Below are positions 47,401-52,900 of a stretch of DNA of 64,000 bases, piece after piece. Source of the DNA: Heliocidaris erythrogramma. Its lineage: Eukaryota; Echinodermata; Echinoidea; Camarodonta; Echinometridae. The notes beneath the pieces were generated by a model, which was not told the origin of the DNA, searched no databases, and worked only from the letters and a program-made list of their open reading frames with translations. Positions within the stretch are counted from its first letter, which is position 1; every line of letters starts with the position of its first letter. The position numbers were made by a program, and so were the translations under genes. The stretch is taken from contig CM046873.1 in the NCBI GenBank assembly GCA_025617745.1, positions 28,347,410 through 28,411,409 on the forward strand, written 5' to 3'.

Positions 47401-49968
47401 AAGAATTTCATGCCAAACAATGACTGAATTACAACATGGAATTACTTATTATCATAACAAATTTCCATTCGGTTTTAAATGTACTTCATCCCTTCCGCAA
47501 AACTTTGAGGTTTAGTAGACATCCTGTAGGTACTGCCTATGAAATTCCAAGAGCAATTTTGTCCCATACAATGGTTGTATGCAGGGTGGTCCACAAACAA
47601 AAATTCAAACATGTAAAATTGCAACTGGGAAGAAGTATAAACTGATGCATGCGAAGCGCTAAGTCCCTTTCTGCCAGAGTCCAGAGCCTGCTTGAGGGCC
47701 CTGAATGTTCTGTGGTTCTCTGAGGCTTTCCGGTGCAATATAACGCATATTTTGAAGCATTGTGCAACAAAGTTTATGATAAATTTCATAAATAATTATT
47801 TAAGAAATCTTAACCTGTCGCTGATTTTCAAACCCGTAGTTTGAGAATTCGGACATGTTACATGTTAAAACCCCTTGTGAACCACCCTGGTATTAAGTTG
47901 GAAACACTGCTAGACGTGTCGGAGCTCAGCTCAGATCAGACCAAATTACAAATACAACAACTTCAACTAGAATATCACTGAAGATGATTAATACCCCCGC
48001 CCCAATGTGTGTGCCTGAGCATTGCTCCAAAAATGAGGAAGTGGTTTGATCTGCAATATTTTCCTGTTTTATTGCCATATGTCGTTACCATGGCAACGCA
48101 GTTGCCACACATTGAAACAATATGTCTTACACATCTTTACCACAAGAACAATGTGTGTGCCTAATTTCATGAGCATTGCTTGAAAAAGTGAGGAAGTTGT
48201 TTGATCCGCAATATTTTCCTGATTTATTGCCATATGTCGTTACCATGGCAACGCAGTTTCCGACACATTCCAAGAATATGTCCTGCACATCTTCATCCAA
48301 AGACAAATGTGTGTGCCAAATTTCATGTGCATTGCTCGAAAAATGAGGAAGTAGTTGATCTGCAAGATTTCCCACCGATTTATTGCCATATGCCGTTGCC
48401 ATGCTGTTACCATTACAACGCAGTTTTCGACACATTCCAAAAATATGTCTTGTACATCTTCACTATAAGACCAATGTGTGTGCTGAATTTCATGAGCATT
48501 GCTTGAAAAATGAGGAAGTAGTTCGATCCGCAAGATTTCAACCAGATTTATTGCCATAATATGCCGTTACCCAGGCAACACAGTTCCGACACATTAAAAA
48601 AATGATGCACCATGCGGTACCCCGGGGTAGCGTTGTACCCCGGGGTACCACGTTGTGTAGCGCCATCTCACGTCCACTCGAGTACAATCCCAGTGCGTGT
48701 ACGTAGTCACAATGCATGTTAACAGTGCAGTGTTATTATGCATGGTGTGCATGCACTGTACTGCTGCTCGTGCGCTAGCTGCTAGCAGCCCTCACAAGCG
48801 CACTGGCTATAGCGTTAGCTCCCGCGGCTTTAGAACTTGATTTTATTTCACTTCTTCCTAAAACATCACTTCATCGTTACTGTATTTTAGCTGTCAAACT
48901 TTCAAACTTAGACAATGGTGGAAGGTAATGGTGGATACGGAAATTTACTGTAAGGGAAAGGACGTAAAAGACGGAAGATTCCAAGGACCGAGAAAGTTGA
49001 AAGAGCACGATATCGTGCAATACAGAAGTTGGGGGACGAGCAGGCCGCTGATCTGTGTACATGGTAGCGGTTTTTAGGAAGGCGAGTAACGGGGGAGACA
49101 AGGAGCAGGCTGATGGTGTTATTATGACACTGCTGGCCCAATCCCTCTCTCAAATCGAAGAAATAGAAATCAATAATAGAATAATTACTCACAACAACAA
49201 TGAATTTGAGAAAAATACATGACTTATAGGATGTTTTACAAGAACATGGGACACAATTGAATGTTAAAAAAATCACACCAAAATAATTTCCCACTTTTTG
49301 GTAACCCAGTGTACAGCCCTAAAAAAAAATTAAATAATTCAAAAAAATGGCTGATTTTTATTTGGTACCCCAGGGTACCATTTATGTCATCAAATATGTC
49401 TTGCACATTTTCATCCCAAGACCAATGTGTGGCGAATTTCACGAGCATTGCTCGACAAAGAGGAAGTAGTTTGATGTGCAAGATTTGCAATGGACCGACC
49501 TACCGTCCGCTCGAACAACCGTACGCTGATTCCTACATGTATATACCCCCTTCAAACTTCATTTGGTGGGGGTATGATAGTTCTAATGTGAATTCAAGTT
49601 ACTGCTATCATTTTTGGTAGCATACGGGGGACATCAAAATGACCAAAAAAAATACCTTGGACTAGCTTGCTCAATTCTGACTGTTTCTTATATTTTGCAT
49701 GGTACATGTATTTTAACAACATTTTCTAATACCTTCTGACGTTTTCTGACGCTGCAGAGATGGTGGTCAGAATATTTGGGGTGATGCTTGGAGAGCTGAG
49801 AGAGCGCCCTCGCCCATCGGGAACTTGCAAAGTTTTCTTGGCATCGCCGTCAACGGTGACTGAATGGCTCAGTAGATTCTGGTTCTCGTCCGGACTCTCC
49901 TCATCCCCTCTGGAGCTTTCGCTGTCTTCCGGATGATGGTCTCTTCCTGACATATCAGCCTCCATCAT
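13904..49968 (-). CDS. PLD1: Phospholipase D (PLD1/PLD2 type, PX-PH-HKD), gene span of 25 coding exons
   Basis: Hydrolyses phosphatidylcholine to phosphatidic acid and choline on cell membranes; animal PLD1/2 act in vesicle traffic and signalling downstream of Arf, Rho and PKC (family knowledge). The exons add up to 3411 bases, 1136 residues, against about 1074 in human PLD1 as I remember it. Visible parts: acidic, serine-rich N-terminus (1-200); PX (about 215-370); PH (about 372-500); HKD1 HHEKGVIVD with H615, K617, D622; a short loop (about 656-705); GKDYYNP and RMPWHDIA (706-745); IENQFFIS (840-847); HKD2 HCKLMIVDD with H957, K959, D964; [13 protein letters not shown]-terminal KMWT. The start is the first of two adjacent ATGs at 49968. 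All splice phases match. Odd points: WWLSPE is WCLNLE here, intron 5 is GC-AG, and four exons have tandem copies of their own ends downstream. The family is certain; PLD1 rather than PLD2 is less so. Confidence 0.95.
14928..15176. mobile_element. piggyBac-type MITE (TTAA ends), copy 1
   Basis: Left TTAACCCCTACCATGCC and right GGCATGGAAGGGGTTAA are inverted ends abutting TTAA. An inverted copy with the same interior is at 32391-32615. Confidence 0.75.
15210..15330 (-). CDS. PLD1: PLD exon 24 (residues 1022-1062)
   Basis: 121 bp. Reads [20 protein letters not shown] then [20 protein letters not shown] (human [20 protein letters not shown]). Acceptor TGAAAAG, donor GAG|GTAATT. Confidence 0.95.
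15375..15765. mobile_element. MITE with CCTAACTTAAGCC ends, hosting a smaller insertion
   Basis: The left end (GGCCCCTATTCTCCAAAGG then CACCTAACTTAAGCC) mirrors the right end (GGCTTAACTTAGGCC then ACTTTTAGATAATACGGGCC). The nested 77-bp unit is at 15648-15724. Part of the right end is duplicated again to about 15900. Confidence 0.65.
15648..15724. mobile_element. 77-bp TTAA-flanked mini-element, copy 1
   Basis: Begins TTAACCCGTTGACTACTGAA and ends TATGGGTTAA. A second copy at 34019-34096 has the same ends and interior (AATAT/ACAGG, CCACC-GGTTCCTGTA). Confidence 0.7.
16190..16546 (-). repeat. Tandem copies of the 3' end and donor of PLD exon 23 with GA-rich spacers
   Basis: Three degenerate copies of the exon/donor boundary start near 16411, 16325 and 16206 (real boundary 16548). 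The copy at 16325 keeps a good donor, TTGAG|GTAGGTC, after a CAGCAGTTC block matching the exon's CAACAGCTC. Spacers are GAGAGA-rich and of unequal length. Confidence 0.7.
16548..16833 (-). CDS. PLD1: PLD exon 23 (residues 927-1021, HKD motif 2)
   Basis: 286 bp. Reads [20 protein letters not shown], then [37 protein letters not shown] and [15 protein letters not shown]. Carries the second HxKxxxxD and GSANINDRS. Acceptor TTACAG, donor AG|GTAGGT. Degenerate copies of its 3' end follow. Confidence 0.97.
16885..17490. repeat. (TAC)n trinucleotide array
   Basis: About 600 bp of TAC/TACTAT/TACTCC repeats inside PLD intron 22, with a higher-order AATTCAATC interruption recurring at about 17060, 17117, 17157, 17221 and 17330. 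Confidence 0.95.
17521..17687 (-). CDS. PLD1: PLD exon 22 (residues 871-926)
   Basis: 167 bp. Reads [20 protein letters not shown] then [35 protein letters not shown] (human VYVVIPLLPGFEGDIS, RGENSILGQL). Acceptor CCAAAG, donor A|GTGAGT. Confidence 0.95.
17795..18140. repeat. Interspersed repeat with GCGGATTTCGCG end, copy 1
   Basis: Homologous along most of its length to 22061-22435. Shared blocks: GAAAATATTAGCAC, TTTCTTATGCTTGTTTTGAA and TCATCTGATTAATACGTG. Confidence 0.8.
18575..18800. repeat. Interspersed repeat, copy 2 (first near 8070-8345)
   Basis: Shares ordered blocks with 8070-8345, without the CTT expansion seen there. Confidence 0.6.
19106..19300. repeat. GA-rich microsatellite
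   Basis: Purine-strand AGAGAGAGG/GAGAAAG repeats in PLD intron 21. Its reading frames are artefacts. Confidence 0.9.
19317..19405 (-). CDS. PLD1: PLD exon 21 (residues 842-870)
   Basis: 89 bp. Reads [20 protein letters not shown] then [10 protein letters not shown] (human [20 protein letters not shown]). Acceptor GCTCAG, donor AG|GTATGC. A GA-rich microsatellite starts right after the donor. Confidence 0.96.
19505..19652. mobile_element. Small MITE with TACTGTAAA ends
   Basis: Left TACTGTAAACGTGGAATATT and right CGCGAAATTCACTTTTACAGTA are inverted ends; 148 bp; CGCG-rich interior. Confidence 0.6.
19680..20030. repeat. (ATC)n trinucleotide array
   Basis: About 350 bp of CATCAT/CTTCAT repeats in PLD intron 20. 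Confidence 0.95.
20105..20300 (+). mobile_element. tRNA-derived SINE, degenerate
   Basis: A-box-like TGGCATAGGGCATAAGTC, then the B-box GGTTTGAATCCCAGC, then the CACTAACGTCCTTTAGACAT block found in the other SINEs of this window. Confidence 0.65.
20603..21030. repeat. Segmental duplication with a 27-bp minisatellite (1 versus 5 units)
   Basis: 20603-20690 and 20826-21020 are copies of the same segment. The first holds one unit of ATATATGGATAAATGTCATA (27 bp in all, ending TGCCGTA); the second holds five. Beyond the array both resume with CGGGACACATTAC. Confidence 0.85.
21062..21172 (-). CDS. PLD1: PLD exon 20 (residues 805-841)
   Basis: 111 bp. Reads [20 protein letters not shown] then [17 protein letters not shown] (human [23 protein letters not shown]). 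Acceptor TGTGTAG, donor GAG|GTCAGT. Confidence 0.96.
21485..21890 (+). repeat. 410-bp interspersed repeat, copy 1
   Basis: Direct copy of 26515-26925, sharing ATTGACCACATTTT, TTGATTCAGAGCTCTAAAAA, AATTGGCAACA and AATGTGATCAATTTAGCCCT in order. Confidence 0.85.
22061..22435. repeat. Interspersed repeat with CACGGATTTTGCGC end, copy 2
   Basis: Homologous to 17795-18140. This copy is longer and its outer ends, ACTGTAAATGC and GCGTTTACAGT, form inverted termini, so the unit is probably a MITE. Confidence 0.75.
22542..22655 (-). CDS. PLD1: PLD exon 19 (residues 767-804)
   Basis: 114 bp. Reads [20 protein letters not shown] then [18 protein letters not shown]. Acceptor ATAACAG. Two donors are possible, 7 bp apart; CAA|GTATGG is chosen because only it keeps exon 20 in frame. 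Confidence 0.88.
23608..23800. mobile_element. MITE-like unit with internal 27-bp tandem copies
   Basis: Starts TACTGTAAAACCAG, like the elements at 19505 and 22061. Contains three copies of AGCAAGAAAACTTTCGCAAT about 27-30 bp apart. Confidence 0.5.
23865..23983 (-). CDS. PLD1: PLD exon 18 (residues 727-766)
   Basis: 119 bp. Reads [20 protein letters not shown] then [20 protein letters not shown] (human [21 protein letters not shown]). Acceptor TCTCTAG, donor AAG|GTATGC. Confidence 0.97.
24018..24240. mobile_element. MITE with CAGTGAAA ends, TA duplication and a perfect 35-bp hairpin
   Basis: 223 bp with TA on both sides (24016-24017 and 24241-24242). Inverted ends are CAGTGAAATC and GGTTTGACTG. 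The interior has a perfect inverted repeat: 24143-24177 pairs with 24180-24214 around a 2-base spacer. The first half carries the related GTGGTCTTTATGGTC. Confidence 0.8.
24766..24903 (-). pseudogene. Possible fragment of a BED/C2H2-type zinc-finger ORF
   Basis: A minus-strand frame reads [20 protein letters not shown] then [11 protein letters not shown]. This resembles the YxxEYxxxFPxIxxSxKGE lead-in of a zinc-finger family often linked to hAT-like genes, but the cysteines do not follow. It lies in PLD intron 17. A 236-codon plus-strand frame overlaps it (24742-25452) without any recognisable family. Weak call. Confidence 0.22.
26217..26357 (-). CDS. PLD1: PLD exon 17 (residues 680-726)
   Basis: 141 bp. 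Reads [20 protein letters not shown] then [26 protein letters not shown] (human FWHGKDYCNFVFKDWVQ). Acceptor GTACAG, donor G|GTAAGC. Confidence 0.93.
26515..26925 (+). repeat. 410-bp interspersed repeat, copy 2
   Basis: Direct copy of 21485-21890 with about 15-20% differences by eye. Confidence 0.85.
27185..27242 (-). CDS. PLD1: PLD exon 16 (residues 661-679, loop)
   Basis: 58 bp. Reads [20 protein letters not shown]. Acceptor TTGGCAG, donor G|GTATGT. Lies in the basic variable loop between the two HKD halves, which is short here compared with human PLD1. Confidence 0.85.
27505..27838 (+). mobile_element. tRNA-derived SINE with LINE-like 3' tail
   Basis: A degenerate tRNA head with CGATTCAAGTCC as B-box, then GGCACTAATGTCCTTTGG, a TACTTGTGAAGAT block, GGCTTGAAATCCCATGACCA and a GTGCGCTGTATAAATGT tail ending in ATT repeats. 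The body matches the minus-strand SINE at 43565-43812. The tail resembles the LINE 3' end at 242-320, suggesting mobilisation by that LINE. Confidence 0.75.
27973..28167 (-). CDS. PLD1: PLD exon 15 (residues 596-660, HKD motif 1)
   Basis: 195 bp. Reads [20 protein letters not shown] then [34 protein letters not shown]. Carries the first HxKxxxxD catalytic motif. Acceptor GCTCAG, donor GGG|GTTAGT. Confidence 0.97.
29507..29617 (-). CDS. PLD1: PLD exon 14 (residues 559-595)
   Basis: 111 bp. Reads [20 protein letters not shown] then [17 protein letters not shown] (human GVRIFIMLYKEVELALGIN). Acceptor CATCAG, donor AAA|GTGAGA. Confidence 0.96.
29902..29983 (-). CDS. PLD1: PLD exon 13 (residues 531-558)
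   Basis: 82 bp. Reads [20 protein letters not shown] then DCILKRKA (human [28 protein letters not shown]). Acceptor TTTATAG, donor GCG|GTATGT. The normally conserved WWLSPE is WCLNLE across the exon 12/13 junction. Confidence 0.93.
30350..30478. repeat. Two tandem AT-rich palindromes
   Basis: ATGAACATGAATATATTCAT is a near-perfect palindrome. It occurs at about 30363-30389 and again at about 30430-30456, with TATATGCATGAAA beside each. Confidence 0.8.
30563..31080 (-). repeat. 117-bp minisatellite derived from the PLD exon 12/intron boundary
   Basis: Units start at 30563, 30680, 30797 and 30914 (period 117) with a fifth decayed unit near 31013; a further copy is at 32240-32400. Compared with the real boundary at 33855-33920, they share CACAT-AAAGAA, ACAGC-ATCTAT, AGAGTT, AAGTGAC and CCACCA-TCT in order. 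The donor GT is lost in the units. Confidence 0.75.
31082..31195. mobile_element. 115-bp foldback MITE with GCATGGGCG ends and G7/C7 stems
   Basis: CATGCATGGGCGGAAATC on the left faces GACGCCCATGCATA on the right. Inside, CATGGGGGGGACG faces CGTCCCCCCCATG. One strand can form a long hairpin. Confidence 0.75.
31331..31658. mobile_element. MITE with 33-bp CTTAAAGGGAG inverted ends
   Basis: Left CTTAAAGGGAGTGGCAAGTC and right GACTTGTCGCTCCCTTTAAA are inverted copies, continuing to ATGGGC inside. About 330 bp, no frame. Confidence 0.8.
32391..32615. mobile_element. piggyBac-type MITE (TTAA ends), copy 2, inverted
   Basis: Starts TTAACCCTTACCATGCCACC and ends GGTATGGTAGGGGTTAA. The interior is the reverse complement of 14928-15176. 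Confidence 0.75.
33905..33988 (-). CDS. PLD1: PLD exon 12 (residues 503-530)
   Basis: 84 bp. Reads [20 protein letters not shown] then QIFILDW (human ANAMEEANEEIFITDWW). Acceptor TATTCAG, donor TG|GTAAGT. Its 3' boundary seeded the repeats in intron 12. Confidence 0.94.
34019..34096. mobile_element. 78-bp TTAA-flanked mini-element, copy 2
   Basis: Same unit as 15648-15724: TTAACCCGTTGACTACTGAA ... GAAATGGGTTAA. Confidence 0.7.
34206..34346. mobile_element. GTTTCAT-family MITE, symmetric B-type
   Basis: GGGCCCTGTTTCATAAAAC left and ATGAAACAGGGCCC right around the family core. Confidence 0.9.
34714..34857 (-). CDS. PLD1: PLD exon 11 (residues 455-502, PH end and linker)
   Basis: 144 bp. Reads [20 protein letters not shown] then [18 protein letters not shown] (human HRFGSYAAIQE region). 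Acceptor TTCCCAG, donor GG|GTGAGT. Confidence 0.92.
35336..35440 (+). mobile_element. tRNA-derived SINE head
   Basis: GTGTGGCACAATCGGATAG (A-box) and GTGGGTTCGAGTCCCGCGAC (B-box) about 50 bp apart. The region between does not fold into a clean tRNA, so this is a SINE, not a tRNA gene. Confidence 0.7.
35773..35925 (-). CDS. PLD1: PLD exon 10 (residues 404-454, PH)
   Basis: 153 bp. Reads [18 protein letters not shown] then [19 protein letters not shown] and LKITNTFR (human [28 protein letters not shown]). Acceptor ATATCAG, donor AG|GTACAC. Confidence 0.95.
36018..36488. mobile_element. TTAA-flanked MITE, about 470 bp
   Basis: Starts TTAACTCTTTCAGTGCCGA and ends CTTGGCACAGTATGGGTTAA: imperfect inverted ends at TTAA sites. 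AT-rich interior without a frame. Confidence 0.6.
36758..36895. mobile_element. GTTTCAT-family MITE, symmetric A-type
   Basis: GGGGAGCGTTTCATCAAGTG left and CGCTTGATGAAACGCTCCCC right; about 45-bp arms around the shared core. Confidence 0.92.
36934..37069 (+). mobile_element. GTTTCAT-family MITE, hybrid (A-type left, B-type right)
   Basis: Left GGGGGCATTTCATCAAGTG, right CAAGTTTTATGAAACAGGGC. The two ends do not pair with each other as they do in the symmetric copies. Confidence 0.88.
37751..37887 (+). mobile_element. GTTTCAT-family MITE, hybrid (A-type left, B-type right)
   Basis: Left GGGGGCGTTTCATCAAGTG, right CAGGTTTTATGAAACAGGCC, same hybrid layout as 36934-37069. Confidence 0.88.
37919..38110 (+). 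mobile_element. tRNA-derived SINE (Thr-like head)
   Basis: TGGCTCAGTGGTAGTGCATT (A-box region), CTCGTAA anticodon-like loop and GGGTTCAAAACCC (B-box) are followed by a non-tRNA body ending GGTAAAATAAACC. The acceptor stem is not closed. Confidence 0.75.
38215..38384 (+). mobile_element. 3' tail of a CR1/L2-like LINE
   Basis: A short open end reads [14 protein letters not shown] then stop, followed by AAGCGCCTTGAGCATCCTAT and an ATT tail: the same 3' end type as the LINE at 242. About 170 bp, strongly 5'-truncated. It sits inside the leftmost remnant of the exon 9 array. Confidence 0.8.
38384..38690 (-). repeat. 104-bp tandem triplication covering the 3' half and donor of PLD exon 9
   Basis: Units end at donors 38637-38638 (the real one), 38533-38534 and 38429-38430, exactly 104 bp apart. 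The copies read [18 protein letters not shown] and [18 protein letters not shown], against [18 protein letters not shown] in the real exon, and keep GTAAGG or GTGAGG donors. A weak fourth copy at about 38160-38221 is cut by a LINE tail. Confidence 0.92.
38639..38734 (-). CDS. PLD1: PLD exon 9 (residues 372-403, PH start)
   Basis: 96 bp. Reads [20 protein letters not shown] then [12 protein letters not shown] (human EGMIMKRSGGHRIPG ... YRWSKRWL). Acceptor TTTGTAG, donor CG|GTAAGG. Two further copies of its 3' half lie immediately downstream. Confidence 0.93.
39075..39133 (-). CDS. PLD1: PLD exon 8 (residues 353-371, PX/PH junction)
   Basis: 59 bp. Reads [20 protein letters not shown] (human FLDISQLSFIHDLGPKG). 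Acceptor TATACAG, donor AA|GTAAGT, phase 2. Confidence 0.92.
39271..39490. mobile_element. TIR element with telomere-like interior, copy 2, inverted
   Basis: Ends ACATTTGCTCCTGTGACATT and AATTGTCACAGGAGCAAATG. The interior has TTAGGATTAGGGTTAGGAAT repeats (39379-39430), the reverse complement of the 11046-11232 layout. Confidence 0.75.
39765..40312. mobile_element. Two copies of a 210-bp MITE in head-to-head inversion
   Basis: 39765-39977 and 40105-40312 are inverted copies, each with its own ends of the type CC(A/C)TGGAAxAAATTATTAGAC. About 127 bp of unrelated DNA separates them. Shared blocks include AAAGTGTTATATTTGTGGTA and AATGCATATTATAGTACCTT. Confidence 0.85.
40744..40809 (-). CDS. PLD1: PLD exon 7 (residues 331-352, PX end)
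   Basis: 66 bp, phase 0 both sides. Reads [20 protein letters not shown] (human [20 protein letters not shown]). Acceptor TTAACAG, donor ACG|GTGAGA. Confidence 0.92.
41475..41640. repeat. GA-rich microsatellite
   Basis: GAGAGA and AAAGAGAGAAAGAGTGAG units in PLD intron 6. A shorter one lies at 40860-41035. Confidence 0.9.
42538..42652 (-). CDS. PLD1: PLD exon 6 (residues 292-330, PX loop)
   Basis: 115 bp. Reads [20 protein letters not shown] then [19 protein letters not shown]. Acceptor TTTTGCAG, donor ATG|GTAATA. Matches the position of the PLD1 PX segment rich in basic residues. Confidence 0.88.
43209..43337 (-). CDS. PLD1: PLD exon 5 (residues 249-291, PX), GC donor
   Basis: 129 bp. Reads [20 protein letters not shown] then [20 protein letters not shown], the PX core (human LYTIELTHGEFKWQVKRKF). 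The only donor that keeps the frame into exon 6 is AG|GCAAGT, the consensus for GC-AG introns. Confidence 0.9.
43565..43812 (-). mobile_element. tRNA-derived SINE
   Basis: On the minus strand: A-box GGTCTAGTGGATACG (43785-43800), B-box GGTTCGAGTCCCG (43745-43757), then GGCACTAATGTCCTTTGG and GGCTTGAAATCCTATGACCA. Its 3' end runs into a G/T homopolymer at 43518-43553. Confidence 0.82.
44522..44712. repeat. (GAA)n trinucleotide array
   Basis: About 190 bp of AAGAAG/AGGAGG in PLD intron 4, a long one-sided purine tract. Confidence 0.95.
45436..45577 (-). CDS. PLD1: PLD exon 4 (residues 202-248, PX start)
   Basis: 142 bp. Reads [19 protein letters not shown] then [17 protein letters not shown], aligning with the PIKAQVLEVERF start of the PX domain in human PLD1. 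Acceptor TTTCAG, donor CT|GTAAGT, phase 2. Confidence 0.88.
45840..46160. repeat. (CTCCCTCCATCT)n pyrimidine minisatellite
   Basis: Pyrimidine-rich repeats (CCACCCTCTATCTCCCT unit of about 18 bp at 45940-46030) in PLD intron 3. Confidence 0.9.
46335..46572 (-). CDS. PLD1: PLD exon 3 (residues 123-201)
   Basis: 238 bp. Reads [20 protein letters not shown] through DSPVRNRKG. Acceptor CAACAG, donor AAAG|GTAAAG. Hydrophilic and predicted unstructured, upstream of the PX domain. Confidence 0.8.
47106..47235 (-). CDS. PLD1: PLD exon 2 (residues 79-122)
   Basis: 130 bp. Reads [20 protein letters not shown] then [13 protein letters not shown], ending LDFQ. Acceptor TTCATTAG, donor CAG|GTATG. Found by phase and open frame; the sequence is lineage-specific, so this exon is less certain than the domain exons. 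Confidence 0.75.
48010..49490. repeat. 130-170-bp minisatellite, about five units, split by an insertion
   Basis: Units share CCAATGTGTGTGCC, TTTCATGAGCATTGCT, AATGAGGAAGTAGTT, TTTATTGCCATATG and CGTTACCATGGCAACGCAGT. The last unit (49390-49490) is separated from the rest by the 780-bp insertion at 48608-49389. Lies in PLD intron 1. Confidence 0.88.
48608..49389. mobile_element. DNA-transposon-like insertion with GGTACCCCGGGGTA ends
   Basis: It interrupts the minisatellite. The left end GATGCACCATGCGGTACCCC and the right end read inverted, GATGACATAAATGGTACCCT, match loosely. Inside is a GC-richer part with a short basic frame ([20 protein letters not shown], about 48966-49070, plus strand) that I cannot assign. 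Confidence 0.55.
49733..49968 (-). CDS. PLD1: PLD exon 1 (residues 1-78)
   Basis: Begins [18 protein letters not shown], ends ASENVRR at donor AG|GTATTA, phase 2. The acidic, Ser-rich sequence has no recognised domain. The frame is open upstream to 50019 with an earlier ATG, but MMEADM gives a more usual start. A 5' UTR exon probably lies further upstream. Confidence 0.75.
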
Positions 49969-49989
49969 GAATTCTGAATTTTGATGACA

Positions 49990-52900
49990 ACAAATAATAA
50001 TCTCAAAGAATGCACACAAATTTAGACCTATTCTACTTCTAGGAGTCTACATAAAATGTTCAAAACCTCTAAGTTAGATGCTACAATAATAGATCTAACA
50101 ATTTCATAGAGAATTTTGGAAAAGTTTTTTTGAACTTTCTGTTGAAAAATCTGAATAGACCTAACGTTAGATATAGACCTATTCAAATCTAAAATTTTCA
50201 GCAAACTTGTGAACAAATATTTTTAACCCCCCCCCCCAATCCCCCGAAATCGTCTTGGGAAGACCCTGACCCCATTCTCATTATGAGACTGGCATGCTGC
50301 GGGTTCACACCAGCAGAGGTTAGCGCAAACGATCTTGGCACTCCCTGCACTCGTCTGCTGTATGTTCTATACATTACCTACAACCGATTTTCGCACGCAG
50401 CGAATGCATGTCACGCAATAGTTTTGTTCGCTGCCAGTAGACAACTTTTTGTTAGGAAGGATTTTGCCTTGTCGCATTCAGCGATATTTCCAGATTAGCG
50501 CCATCAGCAATGATGATAATAAAGCTCAACAACTTGAATGTAGATTAATCAAAAACGGCAAACAAATGTAAATTGCCATTATCGTGCACACATTGCCTGT
50601 ATGAGGACTGCTGGGTGTACCTCTGTGAAAGAAACACGGAAAAGCGGTGAGTTTTTTTCCTATTTGGAGATTTGTATAATAAATGGACTAAAAATATAAT
50701 AGTCCACCCACTAGTTAATGAAAAATCCGTCAAAAAGACGGAAAAAACAGTCTAACAGTGCTGTGCATTGGGGGCACTTTCAAATTGCCTGCCCAAGCAC
50801 GTCCGTGAGTTCGAGGTTGTATCATAACATTAATAGTGTGAGTGGTGCGCCTGATCGCCGCGAGCGCTGACATTCCCCCAAAAAAAATTGGTCGTTAAAA
50901 ATTCGGTCCCTATCGCGTACACGGAGAGGTCCCGATTTTCTATGTGCGGGATCGTAGAGATCAATGTGCGCACGCGATACCGAGTTTCTTTGTGGACAAA
51001 ATTTTATTGGCCGATTTTAGTCTAAGACATGGGCGGAATGAAAACAAAACGCGATTGCGAAAAAAATCAGAGGGATTTCTTCGGTTTTGGACATGATTTC
51101 GACTTCGGATTTTGCTGGAAATTAAAAGTTCTTCCTAACGGCCATTTGAGGTAGGAGTGAGATTTGTAAGAGCTGAATTTGAAAGGAAGTATTTAAAATA
51201 TTTATCTTATTTCCCCCCCATACCTTTAGTACATGTGACAGAAAATACCTACTATTTTTGCATTCATATCGCGTAGTAGTCAATATATGACCCCTATTCG
51301 TGGTGTGCCCCCCCCCCCCACCCGTAATTGAAAATACAAAGTCGTAAATGGAAAAAACATACATGTACACATAATATAGTGCACCCACCTGATTTTTGAA
51401 ATAATCCCAAGATTTACAGGAAATTAACCCTGTTTTGCCATGTCAACGGGTTATTGCAAGTGATGAATACAGATGGTGATTTAAAGTGATGTGGTATCTG
51501 TGATATTTTCATCGGAGTGCGCCACGTCTCTAGGCTCTACCGCACAAGAATGCATAGCTCCTCCGCGATGAGCCAAATATTTTTAGCACCATCGGGAAGC
51601 ATATAGAGATGGACCCCAACGGGAGTGGCTGGGGCAGACTTCAGTCTATGTACATGTAGGAGAGCCAGATGTCATCGCAGTAGACCAAAAATTCTGTCTC
51701 TCATTTGTTAGCTCTTCACTTTGAGACAGAAACCGTTGTATCACTCTGCTGTGCAAACCGAATATATGTGTGTGTAATTGGGTTACACACTAAAACAGTT
51801 TGAATATGGCTGCAAGATTTTCAAACGGAGAAAACCTTGGACCCTGAATTACCTGAAAAAGGAGCTTTAAACGGATTATTCAGTCAAGTTGGTAAGTTGG
51901 TAATAGTAGAGCCTAGGCCTAATCAATTCAATAATATGTAGTAGGGTGGCTGATGCCAAATTCTATTTTTTGTTTAATTGCTCAAAGGAGGCTAAAATTA
52001 GCCTACTACATGTGTGACTAATGATAATACAAAATAAACCCTGAAAGTTGCTACCACAGAAAACTCACATTTGAAATAATCCAACTTTTAGAAGCAACTT
52101 TTTCAGTCCACTTCCCTATGCAAAACATGTCACTGCACGATCCCCGATATCAATCCCACAATACAATTTTCAAATCTCCCATCAAAACATTACGTCATCA
52201 CAATCACGCTGACTTGGTTACTATTAGTCTCGCCAAAATCGCCTTGCAGACCCTAAAATTTATTTACACAGTTAGTGTTCGCACGGAACAAAGGTAAACA
52301 GGATTAGTGCCTATGGACTATAATGCCAGTAATGTTGTCGCGCCGCTTGGGAGTTTTTCTTGTCATCCCATATGTTCCGAAACTTATATTAATAATAATA
52401 CGCACCTTTCTGCTGCATAATTTTGTACATGTATATCACGCGCCCGCGGCCGCTCGCGCATAATACGCACGCACTGTAAAAAATAAAACGGTCTAGTTTC
52501 TGAGACTAAGTAGGAAAATCTACGGCAAACCCGTAGACACAAATATTACACCATGATCACATGATTTGACCTTATAAGGAAGTTCTCGGGAGGGAAACCG
52601 CGAAAAAGAAAAAATGCTTTTGCCACCCGGCAAAACTTAACTGGATCGATCCAAATTTGTAACCAAAAAAATCGTTTATTTTTTCCCCTTTTTTTGAAGT
52701 ATGGCAAAATACAATTGGACAAAAAGTGTTTTTGATAAATATATTTTTTTATTTAAAAAATAAGTTCCGATTTTTTTTTCATATGTGCCATATATCATTC
52801 TATGAAAAATTTTATCACCTTTCAGGCGATGTCATCAGCATGAAATTTCATTCACAAGAAGTGAGGTGGAAATGTAAACAAAGGGCCAGGTGACCAGTGA

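Noticed and set aside
48010-48600. Regularly spaced repeats as a CRISPR array
   Set aside because: Units are 130-170 bp, diverged, in eukaryotic intronic DNA with no short identical repeats or cas genes.
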